Origin: Plantactinospora endophytica
Lineage (GTDB): Bacteria; Actinomycetota; Actinomycetes; Mycobacteriales; Micromonosporaceae
Assembly: GCF_016862915.1 (NCBI RefSeq)
Contig: NZ_BONW01000028.1
Span: 434,001 to 498,000, forward strand
Direction: 5' to 3'
Length of the DNA: 64,000 bases
The notes beneath the pieces are model-generated. The model was not told where the DNA came from and did no database searches. It saw only the letters and a list, made by a program, of their open reading frames with translations. Of the stretch, positions 8,888-17,642 are shown piece by piece. The translations under genes and the position numbers were made by a program. How positions within the stretch are numbered: the first letter of the stretch is position 1; each line of letters starts with the position of its first letter.

Positions 8888-8957
8888 TCGGGTCCGTCGA
8901 GCTTGGCCGACAACCGCCGGCCGACGCAGCACGGTCGAGGATCGACGTGGCGTCGGT

Positions 8958-9896
8958 TCAACTGCCGATCGGTCCGCACGCCTCGATCCGGGTGGCCTTA
9001 CAGGCGTCCCAGATGACCTGGTAGTAGGAGTGCTCGACCGGGAGATAGCCGTAGTCACGGTTGGAACTGACCAGGCAGGCGTCGCCCTTGCACCAGCCGC
9101 GCCCCTCCAGGTACTCGGAATTGATCTTCAAGGTGGCGGCGCGGATCTTGGTTCGTAGGTCGTCGGGCAGCGCGGACCGGGTGACCACGGGGGAGTGCGG
9201 TGCCCGGACCTGCCAGATCGACTTGAGTTCCCCCTCGGCGACGTCACCGGTCCGGATCGCGTTCTCCAGTTGAGCGTCCGCGACCAGCCCGATCTCGCAG
9301 TCGCCTCGCTTGACCGCACGCGGGATGGTGTTGCCGGCGGGGACGACGAGCCGCTTGAAGTCCTTGTCGGGGGCCAGGTTGGCCTTGGAGAACTCGAACA
9401 GCGGCAGCAGGGTGGAGGTCGAGGCGGGGTCGGGGAAGCAGACGGTCCTGCCCCGGAAGTCGTCCAGTGACGACAGCGTGCCCGACGCCTTGGTCACTCC
9501 GAGGACCACGTAGCCGGGCTGGTCGCCCTTGCGGTGCTGGAGCAGTCCGGTCGGCTCGATCTTCGCCCCGTTCTGCACGGCGAGGGCGTAGGAGAACGCG
9601 CCGAGTTGCGCCATGTCGACGGTCCCGGCGATGAGGGCCTCGATGACTCCCGCGTAGTCGGCGGCCTGGAACGTCTCCACCTTGACGCCGACCTCCTCGG
9701 ACAGGGCCTTGATGAACAGCCCGTAGTGGTCCTGGAAGGTGCTCGCCTCACCGGCGGGTACGGCCGCGAACACGATCTTGTCGGGCCAGCCGGTCTGCGA
9801 TTGACCCGACTCGTCATCGCCGCCGCCGCAGCCGCTGGTGGCGGTTACCAGCAGGACCGCCATCGCGGCCGTCACGATCCGACAAATTCGTGTCAT
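8958..9896 (-). CDS. PhnD-like substrate-binding lipoprotein (copy 1)
   Basis: The 312-residue periplasmic binding protein of the phosphate/phosphite/phosphonate (PhnD) type has lipobox TSGC near residue 23. The fold signature VETFQAADYAGVIEALIAGT and QLGAFSYALA is clear. Six mature cysteines are shared with copy 2 at 12596: VCFPDPAS, GDC, WC-KGDAC, DAC, EACGPIGS. The Cys in VCFPDP is notable because AioX, an arsenite sensor of the PhnD family, binds arsenite through a Cys; whether the position corresponds needs alignment. It sits last in its operon, 92 bases after phnC. Start ATG 9896 was chosen over GTG 9899 because of GAGGAG upstream. Confidence 0.85.
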   Translation of the reverse strand: MTRICRIVTAAMAVLLVTATSGCGGGDDESGQSQTGWPDKIVFAAVPAGEASTFQDHYGLFIKALSEEVGVKVETFQAADYAGVIEALIAGTVDMAQLGAFSYALAVQNGAKIEPTGLLQHRKGDQPGYVVLGVTKASGTLSSLDDFRGRTVCFPDPASTSTLLPLFEFSKANLAPDKDFKRLVVPAGNTIPRAVKRGDCEIGLVADAQLENAIRTGDVAEGELKSIWQVRAPHSPVVTRSALPDDLRTKIRAATLKINSEYLEGRGWCKGDACLVSSNRDYGYLPVEHSYYQVIWDACKATRIEACGPIGS

Positions 9897-9988
9897 CACT
9901 GCTCCTCACACAAGGCATGGTCAATCGGTCTGCGATCGCGCCGAGATCGCGGTGACGCGGCGCCTGGATAGGTCGGTCGTGCGGTGAC

Positions 9989-10861
9989 CTATTGGATGAG
10001 CTGTTGCGGGGTCGGGGACAGTGCGGCGAGGCCGTGGTCGTCCGGCTCGTCGGGCTGTGGGGTCTCGGGTGCGACGGGCACACCGTCGCGTTGGTAGACC
10101 TGCATCAGCTGCGGTCTGGTCAGGTCCCCGGTCGGCCGGTCCAGTACGGTGCGGCCCGCGCGCAGGCCGATGACCCGGTGCGCCCAGCCGAGCGCCATGT
10201 CGACCTGGTGGAGGCTGCAGATGACGGTGAGGTGTTCCTCGACGCAGATGCGGCGCAGGACGTCCATCACCTGGCCGGACGACTCCGGGTCGAGGGAGGC
10301 GACGGGTTCGTCGGCAAGTAGCAGCTGCGGTTGCTGCATGAGACTTCGCGCGATCGCGACCCGCTGCTGTTCGCCGCCGGAGAGGGTGTCGGCGCGTTGG
10401 AACGCCTTGTGGCCGAGGCCGACGCGGTCGAGGTGGTCGAGCGCGGTCTGGCGCAGGGTCTTGGAGTAGGTCGACACGCCGAGGCGGGGACCACGCAGCC
10501 GGCCGAGCGCGCCCGACAGGACGTTCTCCATGCAGCTGAGCCGGCCGACGAGGTTGAACTGCTGGAAGATGAAGCCGACCTGGCAGCGCAGGTGCCGGAT
10601 CGCGCGGGCGCGGGCGTGCACGACGTCGACGCCGAGTACCTCGACCGCGCCGTCGCTGGGCGTGTGCAGTCCGTTGAGCAACCTGAGCAGGGTCGACTTA
10701 CCCGACCCGGACAGTCCGATGACGGCGAGGAACTGGCCACGAGGCAGGTCGAAGGACACGTCGTCGAGTGCGGTGTGGTCGCCGAATCGTTTGGTGAGGT
10801 GCGCGACCCGGACGACAGGCACCGCCGTGCCGTCCGGTTGCGCGGCTGTCGGCCGGGTCAC
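9989..10861 (-). CDS. phnC: PhnC-like ABC transporter ATPase
   Basis: The 290-residue ABC ATPase has Walker A GLSGSGKST, a Q-loop in FIFQQFNLVGRLS, signature LSGGEQQRVAIARSL and Walker B LLLADEP. The NLVGRLSCMENVL stretch is typical of PhnC. It has a short Pro/Asp-rich C-terminal tail. It would energise the fused permease at 10858, whose stop overlaps its GTG start (GTGA at 10858-10861). Substrate is phosphonate-like oxyanions by family; arsenate, arsonate or organoarsenical is inferred from the location. Confidence 0.88.
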   Translation of the reverse strand: MTRPTAAQPDGTAVPVVRVAHLTKRFGDHTALDDVSFDLPRGQFLAVIGLSGSGKSTLLRLLNGLHTPSDGAVEVLGVDVVHARARAIRHLRCQVGFIFQQFNLVGRLSCMENVLSGALGRLRGPRLGVSTYSKTLRQTALDHLDRVGLGHKAFQRADTLSGGEQQRVAIARSLMQQPQLLLADEPVASLDPESSGQVMDVLRRICVEEHLTVICSLHQVDMALGWAHRVIGLRAGRTVLDRPTGDLTRPQLMQVYQRDGVPVAPETPQPDEPDDHGLAALSPTPQQLIQ

Positions 10862-12582
10862 AGGATCCTCTTCCTGATCATGTCGGAGAAGCGTTCGACG
10901 ACGAAGACGGTGACGAAGATGACGATGAGTACCGCGGCGGTGGTGTGGAACTGCAGCGTGTGCACGGACTGGTAGGTGATGAAGCCGATCCCGCCGGCAC
11001 CGACGATCCCGACGATCGTCGACGAGCGGATGGTGCTGTCGAGGGTGAACAGCGTGGTGGCCACGAACGACGGCGCGACCTGCGGTACGACGCCGGTGGT
11101 CGCTTGTTGGACGCGGGTCGCGCCGACCGACCGGAGTGCGGCCCGGGGCCCTGGGTCGAGGTGCTCGATCGCGTCGGCCATCAGTTTCGCGGTAAGCCCG
11201 ATCGACCCGAGGCCGAGCGCGATCACGCCGGCGAACGGTCCGAGACCGAACGCGGAGACGAAGATCAGCGCGAGAACCAGTGGTGGCAGCCCTCGGGACA
11301 GGACGATGACCAGCCGGGCCGCGTGGTAGACGACCGGGTGCGGGGCGACGGGGCGGGCGGCGAGGAACGCGATCGGCAGGCTCAGCGCGGTCGCCAGCGC
11401 GGTGGCGCAGACGGCGATGGTGAGTGTCTCGACGATTGCCGGTCCCAGGTCGTCGCGGACGGAGGCGAAGTCCGGCGGCAGGAATGTCCCGATGCTGGCG
11501 ACGAGTTCGGGGATGGCCCGGAGCAGAGCGCCTGGGCTGATGCCGAGACCGGCGAAGCTGACCAGGGCCAGCCCGGCGGCCGACAGGACGGCGATCTGCC
11601 GGGTCAGCCGGGCCCGGGTCCACGGGGGACTGAGCCGGGGACGCCCGGTCGCTGGCGGTCGGTCGCGGGCTGGCCGGCGGGAGCGACGTCGTTCCCGGGC
11701 GGAGTGCTCGTGGGCGAGGATGCTGGCCCGGATCGCGGCGGAGATCCGTTCGACGATCACGACCAGGGCGATGATGATCAGTGCGAGGCCGAGGCCGCGC
11801 TGGTACTGGAGGGTGCGCAGGGTGTTGTAGAGCTCGAAGCCGATCCCGCCGGCGCCGACGAAGCCGAGCACGGCGGAGGCGGCGACGTTCATGTCCAGCC
11901 GGTACAGGGTGGTGGACACGAACGACGGCAGCACCTGGGGGACGACGCCGGTCATGATCGCCTGGAGGCGGGTCGCACCGACGGTCGCCACGGCGTGGTG
12001 GACGTCGTCGTCGACCTCCTCGATGGCGTCGGCGAACAGTTTGCCGATCATGCCGGTGGAGTAGATGGCGACGGCGAGTACGCCGGGCAGCACGCCGACA
12101 CCGAGGACCCGGACGAAGATCAGGGCATATACGAGATCGGGGATCGACCGGGCGCCGAGGATGATCGCCCGGGCGACGGCCCGTACGGCGGGGGACGGGG
12201 CCGTGTTGGCGGCGGCGAGGAACGACAGCGGCAGGGACAGCAGCAGCGCGAGGGCGGTCCCGGCGACCGCCATCATCAGCGTGTCGAGGATCGGGCCGAC
12301 GACGCGGGACGGCTGCGGCATCTCGACCGGCAGCATTCGGCCGAGCAGGTTGCCCAGGTCCGCCCAGCCGTCGATCAGACGCTGCGGGTCGACACCCACC
12401 TGACGGGTGCTGACCACGATCGCGAGTACGGCTCCGGCAGCAGCGGCGAGGCCCACGATCCGGTTGCGGGTCCACGGCGGTCGTAGCGCACGTTTGTCGG
12501 TCGCCGCGCCTGCCGGTGTCGGCTCGGCTTGGGCGGTGGTGGCGAGGTCGGGGCGTTCGGCGCTGTTCGTCGGTGTGGTCAT
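10858..12582 (-). CDS. phnE: fused PhnE-PhnE permease
   Basis: The 574-residue protein is two complete PhnE permease units in one chain. Each has about six membrane segments and an ABC-coupling loop with VVPQV-PSFV-TTL, near residues 205-225 and 485-505. Phosphonate permeases usually work as homodimers or as separate phnE1/phnE2 genes, so this fusion encodes both halves of the channel. The linker is Arg/Pro-rich. ATG start at 12582, 14 bases after the phnD copy-2 stop, and GTGA overlap with phnC. Confidence 0.88.
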   Translation of the reverse strand: MTTPTNSAERPDLATTAQAEPTPAGAATDKRALRPPWTRNRIVGLAAAAGAVLAIVVSTRQVGVDPQRLIDGWADLGNLLGRMLPVEMPQPSRVVGPILDTLMMAVAGTALALLLSLPLSFLAAANTAPSPAVRAVARAIILGARSIPDLVYALIFVRVLGVGVLPGVLAVAIYSTGMIGKLFADAIEEVDDDVHHAVATVGATRLQAIMTGVVPQVLPSFVSTTLYRLDMNVAASAVLGFVGAGGIGFELYNTLRTLQYQRGLGLALIIIALVVIVERISAAIRASILAHEHSARERRRSRRPARDRPPATGRPRLSPPWTRARLTRQIAVLSAAGLALVSFAGLGISPGALLRAIPELVASIGTFLPPDFASVRDDLGPAIVETLTIAVCATALATALSLPIAFLAARPVAPHPVVYHAARLVIVLSRGLPPLVLALIFVSAFGLGPFAGVIALGLGSIGLTAKLMADAIEHLDPGPRAALRSVGATRVQQATTGVVPQVAPSFVATTLFTLDSTIRSSTIVGIVGAGGIGFITYQSVHTLQFHTTAAVLIVIFVTVFVVERFSDMIRKRIL

Positions 12583-12595
12583 CGAACAGGTTCGC

Positions 12596-13546
12596 CTAGC
12601 TGCCGATCGGGCCGCAGGCATCGATCCGGGTGGCCTCGCACGCGTCCCAGATGACCTGGTAATAGGTGCCGTCGATCGGGATGAAGCCATAGTCGCCGCT
12701 GGCGCTGATCAGACAGGCGTCCCCGGTGCAGAAGCCCTGCTGCTCGAGGTATTCGGCGTTGATCCGGTTGGTCGCTTCTCGGACCTTGTTCCGCAGGTCC
12801 TGCGGAAGTTCGGTCCGGGTCGCCAGCGGGGATCCCGGGGCCCGGACCTCCCAGACGACCTTGAGGTCGTTCTGCTTGACGTCACCCTGGCGGATCGCGG
12901 ACTCGAGTTGGGCCTGTGAGGCGAGGCCGACCTGACAGTCGCCGCGCTTGACGGTGCGGGGGATGGTGGCGCCGGCCGGCACGGTCAGCCGTTTGAAGTC
13001 CTTGTCGACGGTCATGCCCGCCTTGTGGAACTCGAACAGCGGAATGAGGGTGGTGGTGGAGGCCGGGTCGGGGAAGCAGACGGTCTTGCCGCGGAAGTCG
13101 GCGAAACCCTTGATGGCGCTCGAGGTCGGCACCATGCCGTAGATGACGTAGCCGGCCTGGTCACCCTTGGCATGGATACGGACACCAGACGGTTCGATCT
13201 TCGCCCCGTTCTGCACCGCGAGGGCGTACGAGAACGCGCCGAGCTGTGCGACGTCAACGGTTCCGGCGATCATCCCCTCGATGACGCCGGCGTAGTCCGC
13301 GGCCTGGAACGTCTCGATCTTGATGCCGACGTCCCGGGACAGCGCCTTGACGAAGGGCCCGTAGTCGTCGTCGAAGGTGCGGGCCTCACCGCTCGGCGTC
13401 GCCGCGAAGACGATCTTGTCGGGCCAGTCGTTCGCGTTCGTGCCGTTGGCCGGCTCCTCGGAGTCTCCGCCGCAGCCGGCAGTGGCGAGCGCTATCGCGG
13501 TCATGACGGCCAGCAGTCGCAGTTTCCTGGTGCGCGGTGTCGTCAC
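12596..13546 (-). CDS. phnD: PhnD-like substrate-binding lipoprotein (copy 2)
   Basis: This 316-residue paralogue of the protein at 8958 has lipobox TAGC. The same ligand-pocket motifs (ETFQAADYAGVIEG, QLGAFSYALAVQNGAKIEP) and the same six mature cysteines are present. GTG start at 13546 follows a GGGGG ribosome site. It is directly before the fused permease, as in standard phnD-E-C order. Two binding proteins for one channel suggest a broadened substrate range. Confidence 0.88.
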   Translation of the reverse strand: MTTPRTRKLRLLAVMTAIALATAGCGGDSEEPANGTNANDWPDKIVFAATPSGEARTFDDDYGPFVKALSRDVGIKIETFQAADYAGVIEGMIAGTVDVAQLGAFSYALAVQNGAKIEPSGVRIHAKGDQAGYVIYGMVPTSSAIKGFADFRGKTVCFPDPASTTTLIPLFEFHKAGMTVDKDFKRLTVPAGATIPRTVKRGDCQVGLASQAQLESAIRQGDVKQNDLKVVWEVRAPGSPLATRTELPQDLRNKVREATNRINAEYLEQQGFCTGDACLISASGDYGFIPIDGTYYQVIWDACEATRIDACGPIGS

Positions 13547-13732
13547 TGTGGAACCCCCTGTGTCGTGGCGACGCCGGGCCGTGGCCGGGCAGCGCGCTGC
13601 TCTGGTCGATCAATGCGATGGTGCGCCGGGCCACGGCGACGGCCGATCCGATCCTGGACCGCAGGTGCCGACCCGATCGGACCCAGCGATCGGGTGGTGC
13701 CTCCCCGGCGCGGCGGGCGCCTGGTCCGCGAT

Positions 13733-14716
13733 CTACTGGAAGACGCCGGGCGCTGGCGCGATGGTTTCCTCGGTCGTGATCCGGACGGCTTCGGCCCTCG
13801 TCGGCGCCCGCTGGGTGACGACCGGATAGCCGTCGACCACCGTCAACGGCAGCGGGCAGGACTCCTTGAGTCGCCACAGGGCCACGACGACGTCCGGGAA
13901 CTCGTCCGGACGGTCGTTGGACAGCACGCGGATCTGAAGCCGGTCCTGCGGTGGCTCGTCGAGTTCGTCGAAGACCGCCCGGGCCGCCCGCGCCTCGTCG
14001 TCGGACTTGACGTAGACGACGATGCCCTTCATGTCGTCGCCGAGACTGGCGCGGCGACTCTCCTCCCACGGCAGCGCCATCGTCGCCATCGGATGGGCGG
14101 GGTCGATGGGCCGGTGATCGCAGCCCAGGTACTGCTCGTCGATGAGCAGTTGGCCGTAGGCGAACTCGGTCGGTCGCAGCCAGTCGTCGGCCCCACCCGG
14201 CCCGTACACCCAGTACTTCTCGGCCACCTGCGTGTGCGCCCCGTAGACAGGTCGTCCGGGTCCGCCCTGCCGGACGCTGCGCCACTGGGCGTGTGCGGCG
14301 ATCGTGGGTATCTCGTCGAAGCTGCGCCGGGTCCGGGTGTCCTCAGTGCGCATGTCGACCCCGAAGTGGTCGACGAAGGGCCTCGGTAGGGTGGCCGCGC
14401 CCTTGATCAGGTCGTCCTGGGCGATGGGGAACGACGAGAAGATGACGTTCAGATCACCAGGCAGTCGGTACTTGACGTAGCCGGGGGCCTTCCACCGTTC
14501 CAACTGTCCCCGGGTGCGCAGTTCCTGATGCGGCAGGTCGGACAGGTCGTCGAGCTTGACGTGGATGTGGACGGACTCGGCGCTGGACACGGCACCGGTG
14601 AACTCGAAGTCGTCGCCGACGAGCATCAGCAACTGCTCGGGTTCACGGCGGGAGAGGAGTTGACGGCGTACGAGGTACTCCAACTCCGGTTCGAGAACCG
14701 CCTGGTCGAAAGGCAT
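13733..14716 (-). CDS. paralogue of the island Cys-pair protein, without Cys pairs
   Basis: The 327-residue protein resembles that at 1792-2850 along its N-terminal domain (DHFGVDMR, KYWVY, PTEFAYGQL...YLGCDHRPIDPAHP). The CC pair is replaced by GRPVYG. The C-terminal thioredoxin-like domain (KGIVVYVKSDDEARAAR... PLPLTVVDGYPVV) is closest in sequence to the ArsD-like head of the ArsI enzyme at 2956, and it lacks the CC tail. ATG 14716 follows GGGGAGG. As first gene of the phn-like operon, it ties that operon to the arsenic operon. Its function is unknown. Confidence 0.6.
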   Translation of the reverse strand: MPFDQAVLEPELEYLVRRQLLSRREPEQLLMLVGDDFEFTGAVSSAESVHIHVKLDDLSDLPHQELRTRGQLERWKAPGYVKYRLPGDLNVIFSSFPIAQDDLIKGAATLPRPFVDHFGVDMRTEDTRTRRSFDEIPTIAAHAQWRSVRQGGPGRPVYGAHTQVAEKYWVYGPGGADDWLRPTEFAYGQLLIDEQYLGCDHRPIDPAHPMATMALPWEESRRASLGDDMKGIVVYVKSDDEARAARAVFDELDEPPQDRLQIRVLSNDRPDEFPDVVVALWRLKESCPLPLTVVDGYPVVTQRAPTRAEAVRITTEETIAPAPGVFQ

Positions 14717-15120
14717 GGCCCGACCTCCCCGTCTCCATCGCCCACAACACACTGACGATCACCACCTTCATCAAAAGTTACTGATGTTAATGGCGTCTGC
14801 GATGCTATCGGTGGGCGTGAGGCCGGGCAAGGGGCCGTCAATCGACGGTCTGCTCCGTCGGCTGCCGCGCGGTGCGGATGTGAAGGTCCGACCTGGCGGA
14901 AGCCGATTCACCGCCCGGTTTTGTTCTGACATATCGGTCGGTCGACGGCATGAATCTCGGCAGTCGTTCCGCGACACCGACGCGCCTGGGCCGACAGTCA
15001 CGCATCCGACATGATTGCGCCTACCTCATGCGATGCTGGGCCTCCCCAGGGTCGTGATCGGTGGCCAAGGTGGCGACATGGCACCCCCTGGGCCATCGCT
15101 CACACACCGCTATAGCTACC
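14717..15120. other. intergenic region upstream of the phn-like operon
   Basis: No gene is recognised here. The first 70 bases hold the operator at 14769-14786 and presumably the promoter of the minus-strand operon. The rest borders a decayed DUF4365 fragment. Confidence 0.5.
14769..14786. promoter_or_regulatory. inverted repeat CATCA-N8-TGATG, probable ArsR-type operator
   Basis: A perfect 5-bp inverted repeat spaced by 8 AT-rich bases lies about 53 bases upstream of the phn-like operon start. It resembles ArsR/SmtB operators in size and composition but differs from the TTAGA-N22-TCTAA sites. It may be bound by one of the other ArsR-family proteins in the window. Confidence 0.45.
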
Positions 15121-15412
15121 TCGAGCTCGAACGGCGCGAAAGCCCGATTCGGCATTGACTACCTGAAATCAATGTGCAGTCAGGCGGGCGTCGGGTTCAA
15201 CGAAAGCTCGGTCGACGAGGACGTGCTCGTGGTCGACGGCACCGTCGAGTTCGACGACGCGCTGTGCGTGTGCAGGTCAAATGCACCGGCAAGTTCCGCA
15301 TCCGAGGCGCCTCGACCGTCAGTTGGCCGGCGGAGACCCGGTGATGGCGCAAATGGCCCCGCTCGCAGGTTCCGGTGTATTTCGTCCTGCTGGTCGTCGA
15401 CCCCGAACCCGA
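15121..15412 (+). pseudogene. decayed DUF4365 domain gene fragment
   Basis: Three pieces read as one DUF4365-like domain. GIDYLKSMCSQAGVGF to VDGTVEFDDALC (to about 15268) is followed, after a frameshift, by VQVKCTGKFRIRG...SWPAETR (15270-15341). Past an in-frame TGA comes WRKWPRSQVPVYFVLLVVD (to about 15405). DUF4365 domains occur in proteins thought to act on nucleic acids or in defence. The end abuts the 3' end of an MFS gene remnant on the other strand, so a recombination joint lies near 15405-15415. Confidence 0.6.
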
Positions 15413-16051
15413 TGACGGCACCGACTGCCACCGCGGTGACGCCACCGGTGATGGGCAGCAGCGATGCCGCCGCGGTCCGCACTGCGAAGACGACGGCGAC
15501 GACGACGGGCGTGCGGAGGTGCCGTTGCAGCCCGGTGACGACGATCCGGCCGGCTACCGACAGGACACCGAGCAGCCCGGCCATCGTGGCGGCGACGCCG
15601 GCGGATGGCCCCAGGAGACGAGGGCGGCGACAAGGTGCACGGTCAGGGCGCTGATCGCGGCCGTGTGCGCGGTGAACCCGGCGGCGAGGAGCCAGAAGCC
15701 GCGGTCGGCGAGGACCGCCCGAACGACCGGCCGGAACCGGTCGACTGCCTGCGGACTGCCGTCCGGGCCGACGGTCGGCGGCGCGGGCCGGCGGACGAGG
15801 GCAGCGTGCATCGGCACGGTCGCCGCCTGCACGGCGGCCAGCACCAGCAGAGCGGCCCGCCACCCGTGCTGACCGACGAGCCAGCCGGTCAGCGGCATGA
15901 AGGTCGTGCTGGCGAACCCCGCGACGACGGTGATGGCGAGCAGGGTGACCGCGAGAGCGGCGATCATGCCTGTGCCCTGCCGTCGGCGGCGCTGGTCCCC
16001 GCCGGCCACTGCGGCGGCGGGGACCAGCGGACGAGTGCCGCTCAACCGCAA
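15405..16051 (-). pseudogene. truncated, frameshifted MFS transporter remnant
   Basis: The 16051-15600 part encodes membrane segments typical of the middle of an MFS permease (ALAVTLLAITVVAGF, FMPLTGWLVGQHGWRAALLVLAAV). After a frameshift near 15600 the reading continues as GVAATMAGLLGVLSVAGRIV and AVAVGAVIGFG. The first four or so helices and the C-terminus are missing. It overlaps the end of the ArsO-like gene, so it was probably the exporter of that operon. It cannot make a full transporter now. Confidence 0.7.
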
Positions 16052-17574
16052 CAGCCGCCCCCGGAACCACCGACGGCGACCAGATTCAGCCCACTATGCG
16101 CACTGCCCGCAGCCTGGACGTCGTCGGTGTCATCGAACCGGTCCCCGGCCAGGGCGGCCAACTGCACCGCGACGTCCGGGTCGATGCCGAGTTCTTCGGC
16201 GGCGGCTCGGGTGGCGGCGGCGACGCTGCCGGCGGCCGGCAGATGCCGCAGCGCCGCCGACACCAGGCGTGCCGGGACGTCGGGGGCGAGACCGTAGCGG
16301 GCCGCCGTGTCGTCGAGCATCGCCTGCGCCCCGGCGCTCGATGAGCAGACCCCGGTCTCGGGCAGGTACAGCTGGACGTCCCGGGCCGCGGCCCAGTCCC
16401 CGGCCAGCGCGGCGGCGACGGACCGCACCTGCTCGTAGCCGGTGGCCATCAGGAACGTCGGCGCGCGGCCGTAGGACTTCATCCCGACCGCGTAGTAGCC
16501 CGGCTCGGGCTGCGTGAGCTCGTCGACGCCGTGTGGACGCACCGAACCGCACGAGTGGTGGTTGGGGTCGATCAGCGGAGCGAGCGCCCGGGTGCAGCCG
16601 AGGGCCGGATCGAGGTCGAGGCGCAGTTCGTCGCCGATGGTGTGGTCCGGCCGGAAGCCGGTGGCCGAGACGATCCGGTCGCCGGACAGGGTACGACCGT
16701 CGACCGCCACCAGCCGCGGACGGCCGTCGACGATCTCGACCTGCCGGACGGCGAAGCCGGTGACGAGGTCGACGCGGCCGGTGTCGACAAGGAGTCTGAT
16801 GCCGGTGCCCAGCGCTCCGCGCCCGGGAAGCGCGTCGGCGTCGCCGCCGCCGACGGCCCGGTCGATGGAGCGGCCCCGGGTGGCCCAGGTGATCCGGGTG
16901 CCCGGTTCCCGCTCGGCGAGTTCGGCGAGCGACAGCAGGGTGTTGGCGGCGGAGTGACCCGCGCCGACGACGATGGTGTGCTGGCCGGCGTGGTCGGCGC
17001 GGTCGACGCCGAGGACGTCCGGCATCGCCGGGCTGACCAGAGCGGCGGCCTGCTGCTCGCCGTGCGCCGGTAGGCCGTTGGCGCCGAGTACGTTCGGGGT
17101 GGCCCAGGTGCCGGAGGCGTCGATCACGGCCGAGGCGAGTATCTCCGTACCGGTGTGCAACCGGACCACGAACGGCTGGTCCTGCCGGCCGGCGGTGGTG
17201 ACCCGGTCGACGCCGACGCGTCCCAGCGCGGTGACCCGGGCGTCGTAGCGGACGTGCGGGGACAGGTCGGGTAGCCCGGCCAGCGGTACCAGGTACTTCT
17301 CGACGAGTTCGCCGCCGGTGGGCAGTACCTCGGGGTCGGGTTCGGTCCAGCCGGTGGCCCGGAGCAGCCGGGCGGCGGCGTGGTCGATGTTGTACCGCCA
17401 AGGCGAGAACAGCCGGACATGCGCCCACCCGGCGACGGCGGCGCCGGGGCCGGCACCGGCTTCCACGACCGTGAACGCCAGGCCACGTTCGTGCAGATGG
17501 GCGGCGGCTGCCAGGCCGACCGGACCGGCTCCGATCACGACCACAGGCAGGTCTGTCAGACGATCGTTCACCAC
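16042..17574 (-). CDS. arsO: ArsO-like flavin-dependent monooxygenase
   Basis: The 510-residue flavoprotein has an N-terminal FAD-binding GAGPVGLAAAAHL motif (about 17-29), a second dinucleotide motif VVGAGHSAANTLL and an ATGFRPDH motif typical of class B monooxygenases. It ends in GGCCG. ArsO-type enzymes are common in actinobacterial ars operons, but their chemistry is poorly defined; oxidation of an As(III) species is plausible. Downstream is the MFS remnant; upstream, 68 bases away, is the ArsN1-like acetyltransferase. A Cys-Cys tail is shared in style with several other proteins in this island. Confidence 0.75.
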   Translation of the reverse strand: MVNDRLTDLPVVVIGAGPVGLAAAAHLHERGLAFTVVEAGAGPGAAVAGWAHVRLFSPWRYNIDHAAARLLRATGWTEPDPEVLPTGGELVEKYLVPLAGLPDLSPHVRYDARVTALGRVGVDRVTTAGRQDQPFVVRLHTGTEILASAVIDASGTWATPNVLGANGLPAHGEQQAAALVSPAMPDVLGVDRADHAGQHTIVVGAGHSAANTLLSLAELAEREPGTRITWATRGRSIDRAVGGGDADALPGRGALGTGIRLLVDTGRVDLVTGFAVRQVEIVDGRPRLVAVDGRTLSGDRIVSATGFRPDHTIGDELRLDLDPALGCTRALAPLIDPNHHSCGSVRPHGVDELTQPEPGYYAVGMKSYGRAPTFLMATGYEQVRSVAAALAGDWAAARDVQLYLPETGVCSSSAGAQAMLDDTAARYGLAPDVPARLVSAALRHLPAAGSVAAATRAAAEELGIDPDVAVQLAALAGDRFDDTDDVQAAGSAHSGLNLVAVGGSGGGCCG

Positions 17575-17642
17575 AAGCTCCCTATCTTCAAAATTCTCGA
17601 AACAGAAGGCCGTGTACGACCCCCGGGGTGCCGGGGGTGGTT

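Noticed and set aside
9989-12475. 828-codon minus-strand frame that seems to fuse an Arg-rich protein to PhnC
   Set aside because: The part upstream of GTG 10861 is a shifted reading of the permease. The PhnC gene starts at 10861 by GTGA overlap.
10945-12486. 513-codon plus-strand frame opposite the fused PhnE
   Set aside because: Antisense shadow of a clear two-domain permease; low-complexity Gly/Asp/Arg content and no ribosome site.
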